DNA from: Planctomycetales bacterium
Lineage (GTDB): Bacteria; Planctomycetota; Planctomycetia; Isosphaerales; Isosphaeraceae
DNA: 41,033 bases
Assembly: GCA_027451885.1 (NCBI GenBank)
Contig: DAIDHX010000185.1
Location: 1 to 41,033, forward strand
Direction: 5' to 3'
Below, in pieces: positions 33,054-41,033 of this stretch. The position numbers and the translations under genes were made by a program. The notes beneath the pieces are model-generated. The model was not told the origin of the DNA. It made no database searches and saw only the letters and a program-made list of their open reading frames with translations. Numbering within the stretch: the stretch's first letter is position 1; every line of letters starts with the position of its first letter.

Positions 33054-33839
33054 TTAATCGCGCTGTTCGCGCTCAAGCCGGTCGAGCTCGAGCCAGGGCC
33101 CGCGGCTGCGGAAGCGGGGCAACGGCAACGCGGCCACCCGCGCCCGGGCGGCATCAGTGTCGAGATCGTCGCGCTTGCAGCCTACCCCGCGAAAGATCAC
33201 AAAGCCGCGCGATCGCGCGAGAATCTCGCGCCTGGTCCGCCCCGCGGGCGCGTCAGGCCAGGGCTCGGGATGCTGCTCGAAATCAAACAGCGCGGGGATC
33301 GCCCGGGCCATGTACGTCCAGTAGTCCGGATTGTCCGTCTGGACCACGAAGAGCCCGCCCGGCTCAAGCGCGCGGTGGACCGCGAGCAGGAACTCAGGCG
33401 TGAGCAGGCGTTTGCCGGCCGCGCGGGGGTCGTGGTGCGGCTGGGGATGATAGAGGTGAATCTCAGCCACGCTTTCCGCCGGCACATATCGCGCGAGCAA
33501 GGTCTCGGCGTCCTTGACCGCGAAGCGTGCGTTTGAAAGTCCGCGCTGATTCCCGCGCCGGGTGGCATAGCGAATGACGACCGGCAGGACGTCGATCGCG
33601 AAATGGTCGCATTCCGGCCGGGCAACCGCGCTTGCGAGCGTGAACCGGCCGTTGCCGCAGCCAAGGTCAAGAATCACAGGCGCGCGGCGGCCGAAGATCG
33701 CCTCCCAGTCGAGCGGACCACTCTCAGGAAGCCGCTTGATCCCGGTACGCGTCCAGAGCTCCGGGCGCACGATCCGGCCAGGGATCGGAACTCCCAGCTC
33801 ATACTCGCAATCAGGGGCGGATCCGGGTGCGGGTTCCAT
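33054..33839 (-). CDS. trmB: tRNA (guanine-N7-)-methyltransferase-like protein
   Basis: A 261-residue Rossmann methyltransferase. The SAM loop VILDLGCGNGRFTL, the next acidic turn (FAIDVLPVVIRYATRRGNQRG), and the late GGLFVVQTDNPDYWTYMARAI match TrmB, which makes m7G46 in tRNA. The usual TrmB signature PDPWPKKRHHKRR is replaced by YHPQPHHDPRAAGKRLLTPEFL, which keeps the position but not the sequence, so the substrate or efficiency may differ. The ATG at 33839 is preferred. A start further upstream would run into the promoter of the divergent hisE. The stop is two bases from that of the SPFH gene. Confidence 0.8.
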   Translation of the reverse strand: MEPAPGSAPDCEYELGVPIPGRIVRPELWTRTGIKRLPESGPLDWEAIFGRRAPVILDLGCGNGRFTLASAVARPECDHFAIDVLPVVIRYATRRGNQRGLSNARFAVKDAETLLARYVPAESVAEIHLYHPQPHHDPRAAGKRLLTPEFLLAVHRALEPGGLFVVQTDNPDYWTYMARAIPALFDFEQHPEPWPDAPAGRTRREILARSRGFVIFRGVGCKRDDLDTDAARARVAALPLPRFRSRGPWLELDRLEREQRD

Positions 33840-33876
33840 CGTGTGCAAGCTCGATTGTTGAGAGCCCGGCGGGGCG

Positions 33877-33905
33877 GTGACTCGACGACTCCGAAAGACT
33901 ATGAT
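33877..33905 (+). promoter_or_regulatory. Candidate hisE promoter
   Basis: GTGACT (33877-33882) and TATGAT (33900-33905) are 17 bases apart, four and five consensus matches. The predicted transcript starts about 65 bases before the ATG at 33976 and so supports that start rather than one at 33877. Confidence 0.45.
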
Positions 33906-33975
33906 AGGAAAGTCGTGTGATGAGGATTTGAGTCGTTCCTTCCCAAAACGAGGCCCACCTGGAAACGCTCCAGCC

Positions 33976-34323
33976 ATGACGGATCGCCCAATCCTGGATG
34001 CGCTCGCGGAAGTCATCGAAGCGCGGAAAAGAGCGCCTGCCTCGCAACCCTCCTACGTGGCCAACCTGCTCAAGGGCGGAATCGAGAAGATCGGCCAGAA
34101 GATCATCGAGGAAGCCGCCGAGGTTGTCGAGGCCGGGGCGGAGCCGGGTGAGGAGGGCGAGCGTCATCTGACGCGAGAGGTTGCGGACCTGGTCTTCCAC
34201 ACGTTCGTGCTTCTAGGCTGGCGGGAGGTGCCGTGGTCGGCCGTGGAGGCTGAGCTCGCGCGTCGATTCGGCACGAGCGGCCTGGTGGAAAAGGCGTCTC
34301 GGGGCGAGGCTGGGACGACGTAA
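33976..34323 (+). CDS. hisE: Phosphoribosyl-ATP pyrophosphatase
   Basis: A 115-residue MazG-fold protein that hydrolyses phosphoribosyl-ATP to phosphoribosyl-AMP, the second step of histidine synthesis. The metal-binding helices are GGIEKIGQKIIEEAAEVVEAG and HLTREVADLVFHTFVLL (EExxE and ExxD pattern). The spacing YVANLLKGG before them is typical of HisE. It is a stand-alone form without HisI. No other his gene is near. The tail past 100 residues is variable. Confidence 0.9.
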   Translation: MTDRPILDALAEVIEARKRAPASQPSYVANLLKGGIEKIGQKIIEEAAEVVEAGAEPGEEGERHLTREVADLVFHTFVLLGWREVPWSAVEAELARRFGTSGLVEKASRGEAGTT

Positions 34324-34417
34324 CTGCGCGGGTTCTGGGCTGCGTGGTTGCGCCTGGGGCCGGGAGTATGCTGGCGGCAAGTGGCTCGATGATGCGTCTG
34401 GGCGTGGAGTTTGGATA

Positions 34418-37400
34418 ATGAAAAGAGCGGCGAGCACAGGCGGAACGCTGGGGATCCTGGCGGCGGCTTTCATGTTGGCGGCGGGTGTGTCCTCCGCGCA
34501 AGAAGGCGCGATCCCGCCCCACTGGATCTGGCGCGACACCGGCAAATCGCTCGGCGAGACACCCGGCGAAACGTGCTACCTACGCAAGTCGTTCGACGTC
34601 AAGGAACCCTCGCGGCTCACGATCGACGTCACCGCCGACAACACATACACGCTTTACCTGGATGGCAAGGAGGTGGCGTCGGGCTCGGACTGGAACAGCT
34701 CCACGCGCGTGCTGCTTGCGATCCGTCCAGGACCGCACGTGCTGGCGGCCAAGGTTTCGAACGAGGCCCCAGGCGCTGCGGGATTTGTTCTCGCCGGCGG
34801 TGTGCTGCCGCTCGGCCAGGGCATTCCCATTCACTCGAACGCGAGCTGGCGCGGAACCGCGACTGCGCCCACCGGCCTCGACTGGACAAAGCCCGGCTTC
34901 GACGACTCGCGCTGGCCGCACGCACGCGACTGGGGCGCGCTGGGCATGGCCCCCTGGGGCGCGATCGCGCTCGGCAAGGACGCGGCGGAGCGGTTCAAGT
35001 CAGGCACGGGGCTCAAGGTCGAGACCGCGGCCGACCCGGCCGTGACCGGCTCGGTCGTGGCCTTCACTTTCGACCCCCAGGGCGCACCCTGCGTTTCCAT
35101 CGAGCGCGGACCGATCGCCCGCCTGCGTGACGACGACGGCGACGGCCGCTACGACCGCCGCGAGGTCATCGAGGACGCGGTCAAGAACTGCCAGGGCCTT
35201 GTCTTCATTGGCGATGCGCTCTGGGTCATCGGCCAGGGCCCGCACGAAACCGGTCTGCATCGGCTCCATGATCGCGATAAGAACGGCCTCTACGAGACGG
35301 TCGAGCTCGTCCGGGGTACGATTGGCGGCATGGGCGAGCACGGACCGCACGCGGTCAATCTTGGGCCCGACGGCCTGCTCTACGTCAACAACGGCAACCA
35401 CGCGCACTGGAAGCCGCCCATCGCCAGTAATAGCCCCGTCAACATCGCCTACGAGGGTGAGCTGCTCGGCCACTACAACGACCCGCGCGGGCACGCGGCG
35501 GGCATCATGGCGCCCGGCGGCGAGATCATGCAGTCGCCCGACGGCGGCAAGACCTGGGAACGCGTGGCCGCGGGCTTCCGCAACGAGTACGACTTCGCGT
35601 TCCACGCCGACGGCTCGCTGTTTTCGTTCGATAGCGACATGGAATGGGACGTGGGTGTGCCCTGGTACCGCCCGGTGCGCGTGGTCTTTTGCCCCACGGG
35701 CGTGGAGTTCGGCTGGCGCAACGGATCTGGCAAATGGCCCACCTATTATGCCGACAGCCTCCCCGCCGTGCTCGACGTGGGCCGCGGCAGCCCCACCGGC
35801 GTGACCTTCTACCAGGCCAACCGGCTCCCAGCCGCGTATCACGACAACTTCCTTATCTGCGACTGGTCGCAGGGCCGCATTCTCGCGATCAAGCTGGAGC
35901 GGCAAGGGGGAAGCTACCGGGCAACCGCGAGCGACCTGGTCACCGGCCAGCCGCTCAACTGCACCGATATCGAAACGGGGCCCGATCAGGCGGTCTATTT
36001 CACCACCGGCGGGCGCGGTACACAGGGGGGGCTTTACCGCGTGGTTCCGGCGGCCGATTCGGCGGTTGCCACACCCCCCGCCACGGCGCGGGGCGCTCTT
36101 GCGCTCGGCTCGCCACTCGCGAGCTTCACGCAGAAAAAATATGCGGAGATCAAGGCGGCTGACGCCTCCTGGGCCGCCACGCTCGAAGCCGTGGCGCGGA
36201 ACGCATCGGGGCAAGAATCGGCGGCCGATCGGCTGCGGGCGCTCCTGATCCTCTCGACCGCCGGCCCGAAGCCAGCCGATGCCCTGCTCTTCGGCCTTGC
36301 GAGCGACACCGACGCCGCGGTTCGCGGCCGGGCGATCGGCTTGCTCGGCCTGCGCCCAGGACCCGAGACGGCCATGGCGCTCGTCAAGGCGCTTGCCGAC
36401 CGTGATCCCTTCGTGCGGCGGCTGGCCTGCGAGGGCATGATGCGTCAGCGTGCGGACGCGATTCTGATTCCCGCGCTCGGCCCCCTGCTCGTCGACCCCG
36501 ACCGCTTCGTGCGCTCGGCCGCACGCACCGCCATCGAGCACGGCAAGGTGAGCGACTGGAAGAGCCTGCTGCTCGCGTTCCCGCCCAGCCACGCCCTCGT
36601 CGAGGGAATGATCGCCATCGCCCGCGCGACCAGGCTGGACGCAGACGCCCAGGCCGACCTGCTCAAGCGGCAGGAGGCCCTGATCCCAGCCATCAGCGAC
36701 GACGCCCTGCTCGCCGACTTGCTCCGCGCCATGGAGCTCACCTGGATCCTGGGCCCGAAGAAGCCCGCGGACGTCGACACCACCAGCCTGCGCAAGCTGC
36801 TGCTCGGCAAGTTCAACCGCGCTGCTGATACACCGGCCAATCGTGAGCTGGCCCGGCTGCTCGCCTACCTCAACGAGCCCGACGCCGTGGCAGCCATCGT
36901 GGAACACCAGCGCACGGTCGCCGACCATGCCGCCCAGATCCACGACTCCTACTGCCTGCGGGCGCTCAAGAGCGGCTGGACCTCGGATTCGAAGAAAGCC
37001 CTGTGGGCGTGGTACCAGACCGCGAGCGCCTGGGAAGGCGGCTTCAGCTTTCAGGGCTATCTCGACGGCATGCTCCAGGAGCTTGTGGCCGTGATGACGC
37101 CCGAGGAACGCGCCTGGGCCCTTGCGGCCGGCGAACGCGCTCCGTTCCCCACCCGGATTCTGGTGCGCGGGCTTGATCTGGGCTCGGACCCCAGGCTCGC
37201 CACCATGCTCGAAGCGCTCGATCAGCGCCTCGGCAGCAGCGCCATGGAACGCGACCTGAGCACGGTCATCATCGAGAAGCTCGGTCAGGTCGATACGCCC
37301 GAGACGCGCAGCGCGCTTAAGCGCGTCTTCGAACGCGACCCGGCCCGCCGCGATTCAATCGCGCGCGCGCTTATGCGCAGGCCGCGCGAGGAGGATCTGC

Positions 37401-38203
37401 CCATTCTGGCACTCGTGCTTGAATCGAACGATGAGAACATGGTCCGATCCGCGCTCCGCGCCCTCGAACGGCTGCACGGCAAGCCGGCTGGACCGGAACC
37501 GCTCGCCGCGCTCCTCCGCAGCGCACGGCGGCTCGGCCCCGGCATGAGCGATGCGCTCAACTTGCTCGCCTCGCGCTGGACCGGCCAGGCCGCGCCCAGG
37601 GCCAAATCGGGCGGGTTCAACGCACTCCTGGCCGCGTGGGAAAAGGTCTATCACGAGCGCTATCCGAATGGCCCCACGCTCGATCGCGCCCGGCCCGCCG
37701 AGCACAATTACACGCTCGCCGAGCTTTCCCACGCAATCGTCGATTCGGGGCTGATCAAGAAGGCCTCACCCGCCCGCGGCCGCGAAGTCATCAAGCGGGC
37801 CAAGTGCCTCGATTGCCACAAGTTTGGCAATGACGGCCAGGGCGTCGGCCCCGACCTCACCACTGTGAACAGCCGGTTCCGGCCGGCGGAGATTCTGGAG
37901 TCGATCCTCGAGCCCTCGAAGGTCATCTCTGACCAGTACAAGCCGCTCACGGTCGCCACCGTCGACGGCAAGACCTTCAACGGCATGCCGATCGCCACCG
38001 ATCCCAGGAACCTGGTGCTCCTGCTTTCGGACGGCACCAAGGCCACGATCCCGGTCGCGGACATCGAGGCCAGGAAGGAATCGACCGTTTCAGTCATGCC
38101 GCAAGGGCTGCTCAAGACGCTCACGGTGGCTGAGGTCGCGGACCTTCTCGCACTCTTCGAGTCGGCTCCGCGGGTGGCTACACCTGGAGCCAAAACGCCA
38201 TGA
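34418..38203 (+). CDS. PVC-type secreted dehydrogenase with HEAT repeats and a c-type heme domain
   Basis: A 1261-residue protein with a signal peptide (cleavage near VSSAQ, residue 28). Residues about 30-200 form a galactose-binding-like domain (KSFDVKEPSRLTIDVTADN). Residues about 210-545 form a beta-propeller of the PVC 'membrane-bound dehydrogenase' type (GEHGPHAVNLGPDGLLYVNNGNHAHW, CPTGVEFGWRNGSGKWP, DWSQGRILAIKL). About 570-1090 is HEAT-repeat helical (DRDPFVRRLACEGMMR). The C terminus has the heme site CLDCH at 1130-1134 followed by GVGPDLTTVNSRFRPAEILESILEPSK, the PVC heme-binding domain. It should be periplasmic and pass electrons from an unknown, perhaps sugar-like, substrate to cytochromes. 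The ATG at 34418 has GGAG about nine bases upstream. The stop overlaps the mnmA ATG (ATGA). Confidence 0.93.
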   Translation: MKRAASTGGTLGILAAAFMLAAGVSSAQEGAIPPHWIWRDTGKSLGETPGETCYLRKSFDVKEPSRLTIDVTADNTYTLYLDGKEVASGSDWNSSTRVLLAIRPGPHVLAAKVSNEAPGAAGFVLAGGVLPLGQGIPIHSNASWRGTATAPTGLDWTKPGFDDSRWPHARDWGALGMAPWGAIALGKDAAERFKSGTGLKVETAADPAVTGSVVAFTFDPQGAPCVSIERGPIARLRDDDGDGRYDRREVIEDAVKNCQGLVFIGDALWVIGQGPHETGLHRLHDRDKNGLYETVELVRGTIGGMGEHGPHAVNLGPDGLLYVNNGNHAHWKPPIASNSPVNIAYEGELLGHYNDPRGHAAGIMAPGGEIMQSPDGGKTWERVAAGFRNEYDFAFHADGSLFSFDSDMEWDVGVPWYRPVRVVFCPTGVEFGWRNGSGKWPTYYADSLPAVLDVGRGSPTGVTFYQANRLPAAYHDNFLICDWSQGRILAIKLERQGGSYRATASDLVTGQPLNCTDIETGPDQAVYFTTGGRGTQGGLYRVVPAADSAVATPPATARGALALGSPLASFTQKKYAEIKAADASWAATLEAVARNASGQESAADRLRALLILSTAGPKPADALLFGLASDTDAAVRGRAIGLLGLRPGPETAMALVKALADRDPFVRRLACEGMMRQRADAILIPALGPLLVDPDRFVRSAARTAIEHGKVSDWKSLLLAFPPSHALVEGMIAIARATRLDADAQADLLKRQEALIPAISDDALLADLLRAMELTWILGPKKPADVDTTSLRKLLLGKFNRAADTPANRELARLLAYLNEPDAVAAIVEHQRTVADHAAQIHDSYCLRALKSGWTSDSKKALWAWYQTASAWEGGFSFQGYLDGMLQELVAVMTPEERAWALAAGERAPFPTRILVRGLDLGSDPRLATMLEALDQRLGSSAMERDLSTVIIEKLGQVDTPETRSALKRVFERDPARRDSIARALMRRPREEDLPILALVLESNDENMVRSALRALERLHGKPAGPEPLAALLRSARRLGPGMSDALNLLASRWTGQAAPRAKSGGFNALLAAWEKVYHERYPNGPTLDRARPAEHNYTLAELSHAIVDSGLIKKASPARGREVIKRAKCLDCHKFGNDGQGVGPDLTTVNSRFRPAEILESILEPSKVISDQYKPLTVATVDGKTFNGMPIATDPRNLVLLLSDGTKATIPVADIEARKESTVSVMPQGLLKTLTVAEVADLLALFESAPRVATPGAKTP

Positions 38204-39321
38204 GTTCACGTGTTGTCGTGGCGATGAGTGGCGGAGTCGATAGCTCGGTCGCAGCCGCGCTTCTCAAGGAGCGCGGCCACGACGTCGTCGGCATCTTCAT
38301 GCGTACCGGAGCCTCGGTCGAGACCGAGCGGCGCGAGAAGACCTGCTGTTCCGCCCTCGACGCGCTCGACGCCCAGAACGTGGCCGATCGGCTCGACATC
38401 CCGTTCTACGCCCTTGACTTCGAGCACGACTTCGCCCGCATCGAAGACTACTTCGCCGACGAGTACATGGCCGGGCGCACGCCCAACCCGTGCGCCATGT
38501 GCAACATCTGGCTCAAGTTCGGCAAGCTCTGGGCGCACGGCAAGAGCGTCGGTGCGGACTTCGTCGCCACCGGCCACTACGCGCGGATCCAGCACGACGC
38601 CGCGGGCCGCCCTCGCGTGGCCAGGGCCGTTGATCGAGAAAAAGATCAATCGTACGTGCTCTTCGGCCTCACGCCCGCCATCCTCCCCCGCGTGCTCCTG
38701 CCGATCGGCGACTACACCAAGGACCAGATCCGGTCCCTCGCACGCCAGCGCGGACTCCCCGTGCACGACAAGGCCGACAGCCAGGATATCTGCTTCGTAC
38801 CCGACCACGATTACCTGCGATTCGTGCGCGAACGCAGGCCAGATGCTCAGGGTCGATCGGGCGACATCGTCGATGAGCAAGGCGCACCCCTGGCCCAGCA
38901 CTCCGGAGTCGAAGGCTTCACCATCGGCCAGAGACGCGGGCTCGGCGTGGCCGTGGGCGAACCGCGCTACGTGGTGAAGATCGAGCCGCTCTCGCGCACC
39001 GTGACCATCGGGCCGAAGTCCGCCCTCCTGAGCGCGGGGCTGGAATCGTCGCGGATGAACTGGCAAGTCGAGCCCCCATCGGAAGCCCCGATCGCATGCC
39101 TGGCCCAGATCCGTGCCCGGCACAAAGCGGTGCCCGCAACCGTCTTACCCATCGACGGCGCCAGAGCCCACGTGCGGTTCGACACCCCCCAGCCCGCGGT
39201 CGCACCTGGCCAGATCGTCACCCTCTACGAAGACGACCTGGTACTTGGAGGCGGCTGGATCGACCAGGCGATCTCAACGCCGCGCGAACAGGCGCTCGAA
39301 GCCGCCCCATGCCTTGATTGA
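38200..39321 (+). CDS. mnmA: tRNA-specific 2-thiouridylase
   Basis: A 373-residue enzyme that thiolates U34 of Glu, Gln and Lys tRNAs. The ATP-pyrophosphatase P-loop SGGVDSS is at 10-16. The active-site cysteines are C101 in TPNPCAMCN and C198 in DSQDICFV. The ATP/tRNA motifs ATGHYAR and DQSYVLFGL are intact, followed by the C-terminal beta-barrel with FTIGQRRGLGVAVGEPRYVV. The length fits the family. The ATG overlaps the stop of the PVC dehydrogenase gene by four bases, so the two are translationally coupled although functionally unrelated. Confidence 0.96.
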   Translation: MSSRVVVAMSGGVDSSVAAALLKERGHDVVGIFMRTGASVETERREKTCCSALDALDAQNVADRLDIPFYALDFEHDFARIEDYFADEYMAGRTPNPCAMCNIWLKFGKLWAHGKSVGADFVATGHYARIQHDAAGRPRVARAVDREKDQSYVLFGLTPAILPRVLLPIGDYTKDQIRSLARQRGLPVHDKADSQDICFVPDHDYLRFVRERRPDAQGRSGDIVDEQGAPLAQHSGVEGFTIGQRRGLGVAVGEPRYVVKIEPLSRTVTIGPKSALLSAGLESSRMNWQVEPPSEAPIACLAQIRARHKAVPATVLPIDGARAHVRFDTPQPAVAPGQIVTLYEDDLVLGGGWIDQAISTPREQALEAAPCLD

Positions 39322-39376
39322 CCGCCACCACCGCTCTCATTCACATGAATACACGCACGCTCGCTCGCTGCGAGCC

Positions 39377-39405
39377 TTGCCCAAATCGGGACAGTGTACT
39401 AGAAT
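39377..39405 (+). promoter_or_regulatory. Candidate promoter for the GtrA-fusion gene
   Basis: TTGCCC (39377-39382) and TAGAAT (39400-39405) are 17 bases apart, four and five consensus matches, in an AT-rich pocket of an otherwise GC-rich gap. The leader to the chosen start is about 100 bases. Confidence 0.5.
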
Positions 39406-39512
39406 TATCATGATCGAAAACTGCGCGACCTGACGTCAGGATGCTCGTATCCGGTCGGGTTTGCGCCTCTTGCCATCGTCGGTTCTGCCGAATCCTCGGA
39501 GCCAAAGCGCGG

Positions 39513-40598
39513 ATGATTTCGAGCGTGGAAAGCCGTGCCGACACCGAGTCAGCGCGGGTGCTTTTGATCCTGGCAGGGCCGGTCGAGCCAGCAAAACACG
39601 ACGCGATTCTGGCCGCGGTTGCCGCGGTTCCCGGGCTCGCGGACGTGCATGTTCGCACAGCAAGTGCAGGTCTTGAGTGCGAGCTTGAGACCAGCGGGAA
39701 CGAGATCCACGTGGTGCTGGACCCGGCCCGGGGTTACGCACCCTCGGCGGTCGCGGCCGTGGTTGAAGCGGTGGCCGCGGGTCGGGCTCCCGTGGCCATT
39801 GCGGTCGGACCGAGGCCGCCGCTCCTGGCCTCCCCACGCAAGTGGCTCCAATTTCTGGTCGGTCAGTTGAGCTGGGTTTTCCTGGGCACGGCGGAGCTCT
39901 TTTCCGGGCTCTTCGCGGCAGATCCCCGCGCCTGGACTGTTGCGGGCCTCGATCTCGAAACGGATCCTGGGCTCATGATCGGCCGGTTGCTCGGTCAAAA
40001 GCAGAAGAGCCTGGACGTCGTGGTACCGGTGGGTGAGTCCTTCGAGGCCCACCCCCTTGAGTTCTCGGATCTGCGCCCGCTCAAGAGACTGCTCGACGGC
40101 CGGTACGGCAATTTCTCGCGCCTGGTGCAGTTCTGCATTGTGGGTGCGTCGGGCATGGTGATCGACCTCTCGATGTACGCTCTCTTGCAGTTCCTGCTCA
40201 GGTCCACAAGCCTGGCCGGCAGGCACTCGACGGCCTTCGGTCTCGAGGTGAGGGCCGACCTGGCGATCGCGGGCGCGATCGCGATTGCCACCGCGCTCGT
40301 CTGGAATTTCTCCCTCAACCGCCGTCTGACCTTCAACGACGCACGCGATGGCGCGATCCTCCCGCAGTTTTTCAAATACGTCCTCTCGAACGCGATTGCG
40401 ATCCTGCTGAGCTTCTCGGTGCGTGTCTACCTGCCGGAACAGGTTCAGTTCTTCGACCGCCACAAGCTGGCCGCGGCGGTGGTGGGCATTGTGGCGGCCA
40501 CGGGCATCAGCTTCTCGATGTCGCGCTGGCTGGTCTTCTCACGCAAATCGCTGCCTCAGACCGCTCTCGAGCCGGCCGTGGAGACGTCGTCGGTCTAG
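39513..40598 (+). CDS. Degenerate glycosyltransferase (DPM1-like)-GtrA fusion protein
   Basis: A 361-residue protein. Residues about 1-195 follow the layout of a dolichol-phosphate-mannose-synthase-type family 2 glycosyltransferase (AVVEAVAAGRAPVAIAVGPRP, then SGLFAADPRAWTVAGL, ETDPGLMIGRLLGQ, FEAHPLEFSDLRPLKRLLDG). I cannot find the DxD/DADxQ nucleotide-sugar motif, so this half looks catalytically dead. Residues about 205-345 are a GtrA domain with four membrane helices (FCIVGASGMVIDLSMYALL, ALVWNFSLNRRLTF, FFKYVLSNAIAILLSFS, ATGISFSMSRWLVFSRK). GtrA proteins help move polyprenyl-linked sugars across the membrane. The ATG at 39513 is used because similarity begins there; the in-frame ATG at 39441 would add 24 unusual Cys/Arg-rich residues. 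It converges on an ArnT-like gene. Confidence 0.8.
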   Translation: MISSVESRADTESARVLLILAGPVEPAKHDAILAAVAAVPGLADVHVRTASAGLECELETSGNEIHVVLDPARGYAPSAVAAVVEAVAAGRAPVAIAVGPRPPLLASPRKWLQFLVGQLSWVFLGTAELFSGLFAADPRAWTVAGLDLETDPGLMIGRLLGQKQKSLDVVVPVGESFEAHPLEFSDLRPLKRLLDGRYGNFSRLVQFCIVGASGMVIDLSMYALLQFLLRSTSLAGRHSTAFGLEVRADLAIAGAIAIATALVWNFSLNRRLTFNDARDGAILPQFFKYVLSNAIAILLSFSVRVYLPEQVQFFDRHKLAAAVVGIVAATGISFSMSRWLVFSRKSLPQTALEPAVETSSV

Positions 40599-41033
40599 GC
40601 CTTCTCCGCCGGGCGCGGGCGCAGCCCTGCACAGGCCGCCACAAGCGCGATCGCGGGCACGATCGGCGCCCGCATGCGGATGTCGGTCCAGTAGAAAAGG
40701 TGGACGAGCACCAGTCCAACGATCGACAGCAGCGCGGCGATCCGCGGCCATTCCCAGGCCGACCGCCCCATCACCCCTCGCGCCAGAAGAAGGAAAAGCG
40801 GCACGCTCCAGCACGCCACCGCCAGGCGCACGGCTCCAGGGTAGACCGCCGCCGCGGGCGCAACGGACCAGAAATGCAGAAAGCGCTGGACACATGCCCG
40901 CGCAAACATGATCGGCTGTGATCGCGCAAGGGCAAGCGCCTGGTCGCGCATGTAACGATCGGCCTGGGGCTCGGTCATCCCCGCGGGCTCGCGATTGGCC
41001 TGATCCCACCACGCCTTCTGCTCCTCGCCGGTC
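40595..41033 (-). CDS. Glycosyltransferase family 39 (ArnT-like) protein, C-terminal part
   Basis: The last 145 codons of a gene that enters from the right edge. The sequence begins with a soluble TGEEQKAWWDQANREP stretch and continues with a motif-like ALALARSQPIMFARACVQRFLHFW. Three C-terminal hydrophobic helices end with LVHLFYWTDIRMRAPIVPAIALVAACAG. The FYWTDIRMRAP phrase before the last helix is typical of planctomycete PMT/ArnT-like glycosyltransferases, which transfer sugars from polyprenyl phosphate in the membrane. The stop codon shares the palindrome CTAG (40595-40598) with the stop of the converging GtrA gene. Family call rests on the C terminus alone. Confidence 0.65.
   Translation of the reverse strand, partial: TGEEQKAWWDQANREPAGMTEPQADRYMRDQALALARSQPIMFARACVQRFLHFWSVAPAAAVYPGAVRLAVACWSVPLFLLLARGVMGRSAWEWPRIAALLSIVGLVLVHLFYWTDIRMRAPIVPAIALVAACAGLRPRPAEKA

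Noticed and set aside
38340-38360. The CC pair in MnmA (KTCCSALDA) as an unusual extra metal site
   Set aside because: A similar CCSA segment occurs in many bacterial MnmA proteins as far as I recall, so it is not notable.

Overview
The window is GC-rich and gene-dense. It looks like a piece of a Planctomycetota chromosome, most likely Isosphaeraceae-like, although the family is an inference. The main pointers are a PVC-type secreted dehydrogenase with HEAT repeats and a c-type heme site, an HTTM protein with a small partner, a very long low-complexity membrane protein, an ExbB/ExbD/ExbD operon, an ArnT-like glycosyltransferase end beside a GtrA protein, and plain housekeeping genes (nadB, rpsI, rplM, alaS, hisE, trmB, mnmA). 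No tRNA, rRNA, CRISPR array or intact insertion sequence was recognised.

Layout. 1-1938 (minus): the start of an LplT-like MFS transporter, an HTTM membrane protein and its partner. 2349-9021 (plus): a 1663-residue membrane-anchored protein full of Pro/Gly/Gln repeats, then L-aspartate oxidase. 9022-11976: about 900 bp without a clear gene, then a tightly overlapping cassette of a small protein, an Xre/ImmA-IrrE metallopeptidase and a PIN nuclease, which is probably an accessory toxin-antitoxin or defence-like module. 12074-17554: an HD hydrolase on the minus strand, then a plus-strand cluster of sugar-binding lipoprotein, acyl-CoA dehydrogenase, RbsC-like permease and an RCK potassium channel with no visible start codon. 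17614-24784: rplM-rpsI with promoter and terminator, an FMN reductase, a response regulator fused to an anti-sigma-like ATPase, alaS and a trypsin-like PDZ protease. 25139-27956: ExbB, two ExbD proteins and a two-TM protein.

28083-33051 is the most unusual part. A P1B-type metal ATPase is fused at its C terminus to an extra membrane segment and an HflK-like SPFH domain. Two further genes, HflC-like and HflK-like, follow with ATGA overlaps. Together they predict a membrane cage of SPFH proteins with a metal pump covalently built into it. No FtsH gene is nearby. This is the best candidate here for an undescribed system.

33054-41033: trmB-like methyltransferase (minus), hisE, the PVC dehydrogenase/cytochrome overlapping mnmA, a degenerate dolichol-phosphate-mannose-synthase-like/GtrA fusion, and the C-terminal end of an ArnT-like glycosyltransferase on the minus strand. 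Function names rest on motif reading by eye. No database search was possible.
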